This document shows, piece after piece, positions 59,301 to 64,000 of a DNA stretch of 64,000 bases. Positions within the stretch are counted from its first letter, which is position 1, and each line of letters opens with the position of its first letter. The notes beneath the pieces were generated by a model. The model worked only from the letters and a program-made list of their open reading frames with translations. It searched no databases and was not told where the DNA came from. The position numbers were made by a program, and so were the translations under genes. This DNA is from Siphonodentalium dalli (lineage: Eukaryota > Mollusca > Scaphopoda > Gadilida > Siphonodentaliidae), in NCBI GenBank assembly GCA_032622095.1, contig CP136064.1, positions 216,766,205 through 216,830,204 on the forward strand, in the 5' to 3' direction.

Positions 59301-62300
59301 TAAGAAGGTAACATGGATGTTTGACCCTTCAAATGGCGAGGGTAATCTGTCTGTTCCTATATAATTTTTCTCCCAGACCATGGACTGATTTCAACCAAAT
59401 TTGGTGTGGTGATTCGGGGTGCCCCAGTGGATGTTATAATGGCCACCCAAGGACCTTTCATTCCAAATATGAACCCATTCGGACCGATGTTATTTGAGAA
59501 GAAGTCATTTTAAGAATTACTATGGAGGGAAAGAGTTATGGCCCTGGCTTCGCAACTATTTGACCCAGTGACCTAATTTGAACAAATCTGAATGTGAGTC
59601 ACCTAGGGAACATCCACACCAAATATGAACCAATTTGGTCTTATGGTTCCGAAGAAGATGTTTAAAGAATTGTTGACGGATGGATGGACGGACGATGGAA
59701 GAGGAGTGATGACTATAGCTCCACCGGAGACTTCATCTCAAGTGAGCTAAAAAGGGCTGTAACACATGTAAAAATAATTGGACGGAAACTAAATTCGAAC
59801 TTGGTCTGTATCTTTAGCTGGAAAATACACATACCAGCTTTGGTTCAGATAAAACAAGCAGTCGCAGACGGCGGTATCCCCCGCCGAATTTTGCAGTTAG
59901 GGAACTGTATTCTCAATAATGTTTGCGTTCTCAGTATGTGCTAAACAAGAGGTGGGATTTTGTCAAAAAGCCTGGCTTGCGAACTCATTTTAGGTACTGG
60001 TCATGGGAACAAATATACCAAAAATCTGTTTAATCCGTTGACATTCGTGGAAATTAGCCCTGTGACGTCGTCCATTTGCACCAAAAAAAATAAACAAAGT
60101 CCAATAACTCTGCTGAAAATATCCGGCCGGACCTGGTTTGCGAACTCGTTCTAGATACTGGTCATGTGAACTCATATACCAAAAATCTTTTAAATCCGTT
60201 GACATTTGTGGAAATGAGCCCTGTTGACGTCGTCTTATTTGCTATTTGGTAAATTTGACAAAAATAATAAACAAAGTCCAATAACTCCGGTAAAAATATC
60301 CGGCCAGACCTGGCTTGCAAACTCATTCTAGGTAATGGTCAGGTGAACTCATATACCAAATATCTTTGAAATCCGTTGAGATTTGTGGAAATGAGCCCTG
60401 GGACGTCGTCTATTTGCTATTTGGTAAATTCGACAAAAATAATAAACAAAGTCCAATAACTCAGGTAAAAATATCTGGCCAGACCTGGCTTGCGAACTCA
60501 TTCTAGGTAATGGTCAGGTGAACTCATATACCAAATATCTTTGAAATTTGTTGAGATTTGTGGAAATGAGCCCTGGGACGTCGTCTATTTGCTATTTGGT
60601 AAATTCGACAAAATAATAATCAAAGTCCAATAACTCCGGTAAAAATATCTGGCCAGACCTGGCTTGCGAACTCATTCTAGGTAATGGTCAGGTGAACTCA
60701 TATACCACAAATCTTTGAAATCCATTTACATTTGTTCAAGTTATGACTCTTACAAATTCGGGATGGACGGACGGAACCCATTACTATATCCCACGCAAAT
60801 TTTAAATTTGGCGGGGGATAATAATCCAAACTGGAGTTATCGGTTGGAAATGTTAACAGAGTCAAATTCTAAGTCGAAAAAGGGACGTAACTCATTTAAA
60901 AATATTTGGATGGAACCCATATTCGACACTGTCCTGTATTTTTAGCTGGGAAATACACATACAAACTTTGGTTCAGATCCAAAAATCCAAACTGGAGTTA
61001 TCGATCGGAAACCAAAATGTTAACGGATGGACGGACGGATGGAAAGACTGATTACATTATATGACCTTTTTTCAAAAGGGCATATAAAACGACATATTCC
61101 TTAAATTGATGTGAAACACTCCGGTAGGGTGATCAAATAGAAATGGAGGATAATCTTGTTAAAAGTAGTTATTTTTACAAATATTTTATCTAAATTGACA
61201 ACACACACCGTCATTCTTATATATTAATTAAATGCAGTGACTCCGAGGGCAAAATCGTTTTCGTTAGTTTATCGCCGATAGAAGAACCCCGATTAGAGTA
61301 GTAAATATTTACAATTTAGCGTAGTTCAGACAATGTTTTCTATGGAGTGGTAAGGTCGATTTGCTTACGATTTTCGGTGAGGTTACTAGAATGCTACATT
61401 CCTCCAGTTGGCATAACACCTGAATACTAACTTATCAGTTTCATGCACCCGAACAAGTACATAATATGTCTTTAACTATTTAAGTATTGGAGATATATTG
61501 GAAATTAACCAAAAAGACATATTTGTAACATCAGAATCATAGGAAATATGATAACACGTTAAAGTTGCTTAATTTGGAGTCATTGGGGTGAAAATTGAGT
61601 TTGTAAGTAATAAATAATCAAACGATTTTAACTTGATGATTCTTGTATATTTTGTGCCCTACTGGCTGTTGATAACATTCTTCTTAACAATTAATCCTAA
61701 AAAAATCAGTTATGAAACTTTAGAGCTGCATCTGGATTTGATCCATGACAATGACCACCTATAAAACTCTTAAATCATTAAATGATCGAATGGAGACTCC
61801 AAAATGAAAATGGTAGAAGCCGATAAAAAAGCTCACCTAGTTTTGATAATAGAGTTCGGACCATTGAATACAGATTCCAAATGAAAATGGCAGAAACCGA
61901 GAAAAATGTGACCGTCGCTATGAATACTCACCCAGTTTTGATAATAGCTGCCTAGTGTGTTGCTGCTGCTGTGGTGATGAAGAGTCAGAATCTGACATCT
62001 CATTCTCAGAGGAACTGCATGTATTATCTGTGAAAAAATACCATGGAGATCCATTAATCCAATGTCATAGAGCAACTCATTATATATATATATATAAATA
62101 CTCCTGTGTCTGGTTTGTAACAATTAATTTATTGCAAATTTTGACAATCGGGTTTAAAGATGTATTCAGGCTGATTTTTTATAAAAAAAACAATTTACTT
62201 TTATATACATTATCATGAATAAATTAAAATGTTTGGAACGAGAAGTGCTACATGAATAGTACTAATTTGTTTGATATTGAATTTTCTGTTCATTTATTTC

Positions 62301-63628
62301 ATATCGTTTTGACGTTTTACAGGGATTAATTATTATGCTTTAAAAAAAAAAAACAAGATGATAACTTTTGTAAATTTTAACAATCAGTTTTAAAGATGTA
62401 TTCAGGGTTTCAGGCTAATTTTTATGAAAACCATTTTACTTTTATTTACATTCTTGTGAATAAAATAAAATGTTTGGAACAAGAAGTGCTACATGAAAAA
62501 TGATATTTTGTTGATATTGAATTTTTCTATGCATTTATTTCATATCGTATTTTTTATGTTAAAAAATATTTTCTTTTTGATATACATTGTATCCTTATAT
62601 GAAGGATAAATAATAGTATGCTGTTAACGGTTATGAACACCAAGTTAACCCTTTCTATACTAAATACTCTATTGTCTGCTTTTATTACCTGAACACCCCT
62701 TCAAATGAATAATACACAATTCCAATGTATACTTTTATAACTATATGAGAGAATCATTCAGTTTGAGAAGCAAATGACTTTTCAATATTGAAAACAGAGA
62801 ACCAATAATGTCTTACCACTCTCACATATGTCAGTAGACTCTGGCGTAATTTCCATTGGAGCATCACCATCACTTGTGTCCTGAAATTTTATAAAACAAA
62901 TTATCAAACTGACATTGGATATAAAAAAGATATTTTTTTCAAAATAAGTCCTATTTCATATTGAAATATGTGTAGGTATCTTAGCTATACCATATAGCAT
63001 TTATATGGCTACAAAGACATGTTTCTTAATGATGGGATATGCATCAGGATACACACGTGACGCCCTATTAAGGTCACAATCATCTGACAGATATCTGTAT
63101 GGTTTGACAATTTTCACTTTCTGTGTATGATTTTTTACTTATTTTAACTATTCATTACTCATCCCACAGAGTCTAATTTCAACCCCTATTCTCTCAAGAT
63201 TTCAACCATGGATATATTATATGATGTGCAGTTGAAAATTATATATTATTGAAACAATATTTATGTAAAAATGAATTGTTGCTGTACCAGAAAGTTTACA
63301 ATGATTTGTTCAGTGCATTTCTTCTCAACAATAATATTAAAATACCACAGGTGATTCCAAAATAATCCACTGCTACATGTAGGGGTACCAGTCAATATTA
63401 TCTACCGGTAATCCTCTTAAACATGGATCTCCATGATGTACATAATATTCTGGCCAGTACTTACATCATCTGACATATTGTCGATAGTGAGAATGTTATG
63501 TTCCCTGATTAGCCTCATGTATCCACAGTCTCCAATCTGCTGCATGTGTTTTTGTAATGGGTTATCTCCAGTTTTCCAATCAGCCAGTGTGAGTTGACAA
63601 CAGAAGCAGCATGCAATATCACCCAATC
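31961..63628 (-). CDS. Inhibitor-of-apoptosis (BIRC-type) gene, 3' six exons, 5' end outside window
   Basis: Hand-assembled joins on the minus strand are 63628-63465, 62880-62817, 62027-61932, 56586-56452, 53682-53512 and 32355-31961. All five introns begin GT and end AG (donors GTAAGT, GTAAGA and three GTGAGT), and the split codons match, giving 341 residues in frame to a TAG. Domain order is BIR zinc half (residues 1-45), acidic and Ser/Gln-rich linker (about 50-110), UBA-like domain (about 118-170), coiled coil (about 165-285) and C3HC4 RING (290-330). IAP proteins with BIR, UBA and RING are known as E3 ubiquitin ligases in cell-death and innate immune signalling; that role is inferred from family knowledge. 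The first residue comes from a split codon, so at least one more 5' exon, with the N-terminal half of this BIR, lies beyond position 64000. Orthology to BIRC2/3 or XIAP cannot be decided here. Introns measure 584, 789, 5345, 2769 and 21156 bp. Confidence 0.9.
34950..35041. repeat. Hairpin repeat A (GCAGAATGAGGTC termini)
   Basis: A 92-bp inverted repeat with GCAGAATGAGGTCCCC at one end and GGGGACCTCATTCTGC at the other. The related hairpin at 35233-35323 and the GGCCTAAGC / GCTTAGGCC words that face each other show a composite inverted structure. The duplicate copy lies at 50664-50756. Confidence 0.8.
35233..35323. repeat. Hairpin repeat B (GCAGAATGAGG termini)
   Basis: A 91-bp inverted repeat of the same family as 34950-35041; the loop is near AGCCCATTGTGTGG. 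The duplicate copy is at 50948-51038. Confidence 0.8.
36201..36396. repeat. 40-bp minisatellite, array 1
   Basis: About five units of TGATTATAGCCCTACATGGG followed by CAGCAGATTAAAACAATAAC. Each unit holds the short palindrome GCCC-TACAT-GGGC. The array continues at 37566-37619 after an insertion. Confidence 0.9.
36397..37565. mobile_element. Insertion made of about 175-bp tandem units, inside the minisatellite
   Basis: Interrupts the minisatellite between AGATTAAAACAA and TAACTGATTATAG. It holds five to six units with ATGAATAACTCTAGAATGG, then GTCCTCATAGTAGTGAACAT, then TTTCATTGAGATCCGAGCA, spaced about 175 bp (one is shorter). It starts near GTGCATACCCCCTTG and ends GTATACCCCCCTTTAAAAAA followed by AGGGGGTATAAT, a short foldback. 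Related sequence occurs at 22900-23120. No protein. Confidence 0.75.
37566..37619. repeat. 40-bp minisatellite, end of array 1
   Basis: About one unit (CTGATTATAGCCCTACATGG...) between the tandem-unit insertion and the start of segmental copy 2. Confidence 0.8.
37620..37934. repeat. Segmental duplication, copy 2, left part
   Basis: Matches 33738-34052. It stops at CTAA, where the large TIR element begins. The matching right part starts at 49784. Confidence 0.9.
38340..40700. repeat. Tandem array of about 15 units, 150-165 bp each, inside the large TIR element
   Basis: Each unit reads AAATCCAAGATGGCTGC..GGCGGCCATGTTTTTTGGC, then ACCCCAAAATGACTCGTTCC, then CATGACAAATTTCATGATGA, then a GACCTGTAGCCCGC word. 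Two unit subtypes alternate in parts: one with CAAAGGATTTAGTCATGCAA and one with CAATGGATTGAATTTTGAAA. The array ends in a GACGGACGCCAAGCCATGGC tail and the small foldback TTACAAAAGTAA. Short frames follow the period and are not genes. Confidence 0.9.
40980..41640. repeat. Inverted arm inside the large TIR element (partner 43600-44280)
   Basis: GAGCAATGAAATATGCCATTC, TTTTACAGAAAG and AGGCATGACAAATTAA are found as reverse complement at about 44255-44280, 44210 and 43760. Together with the outer TIRs this makes the element an interrupted palindrome around the array at 41800-43560. Confidence 0.75.
41810..43560. repeat. Degenerate tandem repeat, about 40-45-bp units (CATGACCATACAGCCACTC)
   Basis: About 40 diverged units built from CATGACCATA, AGCCACTCC, TATACATATACACC and TCACCCA words. 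The array is strand-asymmetric (C/A-rich on plus). It gives several spurious frames on both strands (His/Thr/Pro-rich on plus, Trp/Tyr/Met-rich on minus), as expected from a repeat without stops. Confidence 0.8.
43600..45323. repeat. Right half of the large TIR element with three about 365-bp repeats
   Basis: Units begin near GGCATATTTCATTGCTCCAA at 44261, 44624 and 44990 and carry ACCAAACAGCATAAACTGAT, a CAGCCATTTTG word and ACCGCTTTCTGTAAAATCGA. The last unit runs to TTGAATTTAATGGGTTCCAC and the empty TTAA site (45324-45327). A second copy of the terminal part lies at 47635-48002. Confidence 0.85.
45324..45449. repeat. First right TIR copy of the large element
   Basis: Contains AAACCAGCTGGATTATGATC, TTGGTGCTTCTATCCGGAAG and ends GGTTAAGCGACTCCACTA followed by TAA. 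It is the uninterrupted counterpart of 49658-49783. Confidence 0.85.
45453..47634. other. About 2.2 kb of unrelated DNA between two right ends
   Basis: No recognisable gene. A very A/T-rich tract with A and T runs covers 46250-46680. A GACTGCGCATGCGTGACTG word is at 47484. It contrasts with the repeat-rich DNA on both sides and may have been captured between two element ends. Confidence 0.5.
47635..48002. repeat. Second copy of the large element's right terminal region
   Basis: Almost identical to about 44956-45327; I see one substitution (GACGGCCATC for GACAGCCATC) and a short deletion in GGCAGCCATC..TTGAATTT. It ends in the TTAA where the nested 1.66-kb element starts. Confidence 0.88.
48003..49657. 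mobile_element. TTAA-flanked TIR element, 1655 bp, with paralogous empty site
   Basis: TTAA lies on both sides (47999-48002 and 49658-49661). Ends are AGGTACTCAATCCG and CGGATTGAGTACCT, and the arms extend well inward (ATATTTGATTCGAGTCGAGG on the left, inverse on the right). The empty site is present at 45318-45335: GTTCCACTTAACCGAAAG. Interior frames of up to 107 codons are unrecognised, so it is non-autonomous. TTAA targets fit piggyBac or Kolobok. Relatives occur at 22534 and 55175-55552. Confidence 0.88.
49658..49783. repeat. Second right TIR copy of the large element
   Basis: CCGAAAGCTGAAACCAGCTGG through GTTAAGCGACTCCACTA, then TAA and host sequence. It is identical in appearance to 45328-45449 apart from its separation from 47635-48002 by the nested element. 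Confidence 0.85.
49784..51930. repeat. Segmental duplication, copy 2, right part
   Basis: Resumes at TAATCTAATAAGGATGCTG and matches 34050-36200, including both hairpin repeats (50664-50756 and 50948-51038), then runs into the second minisatellite array. Confidence 0.9.
51931..52775. repeat. 40-bp minisatellite, array 2, about 21 units
   Basis: Same unit as array 1 but four times longer and more varied, with variants such as GCCTCACATGGTCACC and GCCCTACATGGTCAGC. It lies about 740 bp from the coiled-coil exon of the IAP gene. Confidence 0.9.
53512..53682 (-). CDS. IAP exon: end of UBA-like domain and coiled coil
   Basis: A 171-bp exon with an AATGCTGCAG acceptor and a GTGAGT donor. It starts with two bases completing an Arg codon and ends with one base of a Lys codon. 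The first part (GFFPDGKALTETI) would supply the third UBA helix. The rest is rich in Lys, Glu, Arg, Asp and Gln with regularly spaced Leu and Val, typical of a coiled coil that continues into the last exon. Plus-strand frames over the same bases are shadows. Confidence 0.85.
54248..55624. mobile_element. pogo/Tigger-like element, TA-flanked, with a nested TTAA-family fragment
   Basis: Left end CAGTCAAACTTCGTTAAGTC and right end GACTTAACGAAGTTTAACTG are inverted repeats, with TA outside each (54246-54247 and 55625-55626). CAGT...AACTTCGTTAAGTCGA termini are typical of Tigger/pogo elements. From about 55175 to 55552 it contains a fragment of the TTAA family (CAATCCGATAAAACTCCTC to GGATTGAGTACCT, then TTAA). 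The left end of that fragment lacks the AGGTACT start, so it is rearranged. No transposase frame was seen. Confidence 0.8.
56040..56340. other. GC-richer block in an AT-rich intron
   Basis: About 300 bp with many CCC, CCACC and GGTGACC words (CACCCAAGGTCCCCCTACAT), unlike the surrounding AT-rich intron. No frame, tRNA-like box or inverted repeat is evident. It may be an unrecognised SINE or repeat fragment. Confidence 0.35.
56452..56586 (-). CDS. IAP exon: N-terminal part of a UBA-like domain
   Basis: A 135-bp exon after a TATCTTCTCACAG acceptor, ending in a GTGAGT donor. It encodes 44 full codons plus two split codons. The stretch from LSPDVVHHA through RGY to ILEFYKM has the spacing of a ubiquitin-associated fold (hydrophobic, Ala, small-residue helix 1, a Gly-Tyr turn, then helix 2). 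The third helix would come from the start of the next exon. In known IAPs a UBA lies between the last BIR and the RING and binds ubiquitin chains, which fits its position here. The assignment rests on pattern and context, not on a profile search. Confidence 0.8.
56880..58020. repeat. Repeat with direct (about 56970 / 57785) and inverted outer copies
   Basis: TTTTGGCCCACAACTCAAAT, then TGCATATTTTGATTGTTCTG and GACTCCACTGTGGGGCTCG, occurs at about 56975-57145 and again at 57785-57950 in direct order. Outside, AATTACACAGTTTTAAAGAC (56891) faces its inverse near 57995. Probably a decayed TIR element duplicated internally. Confidence 0.65.
58080..58300. repeat. Dispersed repeat unit (GTAACTCATGAGAAAATAAT)
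   Basis: Contains TAGTTTTAGCTGGGAAACAC and AATAATCCAAACTGGAGTTA. Related copies are at 59750-59850 plus 60820-61010 (split) and 60880-61010. It serves as the uninterrupted reference for the insertion at 59855-60815. Confidence 0.6.
59855..60815. mobile_element. Nested insertion of about 177-bp tandem units with GGCGGGGGATA ends
   Basis: Starts GCAGACGGCGGTATCCCCCG, ends CCCACGCAAATTTTAAATTTG then GCGGGGGATAATAAT, and interrupts a repeat whose intact form is at 58080-58300. It contains about five units with AAAGTCCAATAACTC, GGCCAGACCTGGCTTGCGAA and GAAATGAGCCCTGGGACGTC. No protein. Confidence 0.7.
61932..62027 (-). CDS. IAP exon: Ser/Gln-rich linker
   Basis: A 96-bp exon with a TTTTTTCACAG acceptor and a GTGAGT donor. 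Both ends fall in split codons (AT completes Asp; a final G starts the next Asp). It encodes 31 full codons: a Ser/Asp/Glu stretch, a run of four Gln, then a basic and hydrophobic end (QLLSKL). No known domain. Reading frame and phase agree with both neighbours. A plus-strand reading frame over the same bases is incidental. Confidence 0.78.
62131..62560. repeat. Tandem duplication in a short IAP intron, period about 240 bp
   Basis: TTTAAAGATGTATTCAGG, AAAATGTTTGGAACRAGAAG and TTATTTCATATCGT occur in both copies (about 62131-62315 and 62366-62560). It makes up over half of the 789-bp intron. No exon lies inside it. Confidence 0.8.
62817..62880 (-). CDS. IAP exon: acidic linker
   Basis: A 64-bp exon bounded by TTTCAG and GTAAGA. 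It starts in phase 0 and ends with one base of a split Asp codon. It encodes 21 residues rich in Asp, Glu, Ser and Thr, with no domain I recognise. It was chosen because it joins in frame to the BIR exon and to the next exon with consensus splice sites on both sides. It probably forms a flexible linker between the BIR and UBA-like parts. Confidence 0.78.
63465..63628 (-). CDS. IAP exon: second half of a BIR domain
   Basis: The exon opens after a CTGCAG acceptor with two bases that complete a Gly codon and closes in phase 0 before GTAAGT. It encodes the GLGD-C-F-C-C core of a BIR domain followed by a Trp, GDNP, His and Cys. The zinc ligands fit C-x2-C-x16-H-x6-C exactly as in canonical BIR domains. 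Two usually conserved features differ: the Glu before the ligand His is Lys (LQKH rather than the common WxEH), and the Phe-Pro after it is Ile-Gly. Zinc binding should survive, but the peptide-binding groove may be altered; that second point is inference. The N-terminal half of the BIR would lie in an upstream exon outside the window. Confidence 0.9.
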
Positions 63629-63659
63629 CTGCAGAATGAAAAATGCTCATCTATACTAT

Positions 63660-63900
63660 ATATTTTGAGACTTCCGTATATATATATGTGTGTACTTTAT
63701 AGAATCGAAAACGGCTGGCTCGATTGAGTTCAAACTTCCCATCTAAGGGTAAAAACCCACGAACACCGTAGTTTTGGAGAAGCTCTGAGCACCCTTTCTC
63801 CACTCCCAAAATCACTGCAAAGGCACGGCGGGGGTTAATCGCGTTGATAGTTAAAGAGCGTTCCTATCCGCAGTGTCGTTGATAAAGAGCGTATGTGTGT
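63660..63900. repeat. Dispersed repeat, inverse of 2290-2540
   Basis: CCCATCTAAGGGTAAAAACCC, GGGGTTAATCGCG and TGATAGTTAAAGAGCG mirror words at 2290-2475. It lies in the IAP intron just upstream of the BIR exon. Confidence 0.6.
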
Positions 63901-64000
63901 AATGTAATTCTTACGTCTTGGTCTGGGCGTGTGCGTGTAAGTGTCGGCGCACACGATCCCGGTTGTCCCCGGTTTACCCCGCAGCTGGGTAAAACGGGGA

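Noticed and set aside
61833-62123. 96-codon minus-strand frame with a His-Ser run overlapping an IAP exon
   Set aside because: It is in a different frame from the spliced product and reads through both splice sites; the exon frame that joins its neighbours is Ser/Gln-rich.

Overview
This is a 64-kb window of animal nuclear DNA. It is AT-rich, intron-containing and dense in transposable elements (TEs). The one clear host gene is split into GT-AG exons. LINE reverse transcriptases and terminal-inverted-repeat (TIR) DNA elements dominate the rest. The style of repeats and an inhibitor-of-apoptosis (IAP) gene suggest a marine lophotrochozoan, most likely a bivalve mollusc. That assignment is inference; nothing here is diagnostic of species.

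Host gene: the 3' part of an IAP (BIRC-type) gene lies on the minus strand from 63,628 down to 31,961. Six in-frame exons were assembled by hand. They encode the zinc-binding half of a BIR domain, an acidic and Ser/Gln-rich linker, a UBA-like domain split over two exons, a long coiled coil with 11-residue repeats, and a C-terminal C3HC4 RING that ends at a TAG. All five introns are GT-AG and all phases match. The 5' exons lie beyond the right edge. The last intron is 21.2 kb and is full of TEs.

Layout. 1-1.5 kb: nothing recognisable. 1.6-4.4 kb: two arrays of short tandem repeats. 4.9-8.1 kb: a decayed LINE on the plus strand, carrying an hAT-like insertion (6610-8024). 8.56-10.15 kb: a 5'-truncated LINE on the minus strand. 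12.0-18.0 kb: a minus-strand LINE reverse transcriptase split by a 4.93-kb palindromic element (12600-17531). 18-23 kb: small tandem duplications, MITEs, long C/G homopolymers and a foldback hairpin. 23.2-24.6 kb: a frameshifted LINE. 24.6-31.8 kb: mostly featureless, with a TTAA-flanked element at 26034-26880. 31.9-63.6 kb: the IAP gene. Its last intron carries a tandem segmental duplication (about 33.7-37.6 and 37.6-52.8 kb). The second copy is interrupted by an 11.85-kb TIR insertion with a TAA target duplication, which itself contains a nested 1.66-kb TTAA element. The 2.8-kb intron holds a pogo/Tigger-like element and the 5.3-kb intron holds nested tandem-repeat elements.

The window is informative about transposition. 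Several insertions can be checked against an empty site in a paralogous copy, or against an interrupted reading frame, inside the same 64 kb. The most unusual object is the 4.93-kb palindrome: its outer arms are near-identical, its inner arms are strongly diverged, and removing it with one AT restores a reverse transcriptase frame.
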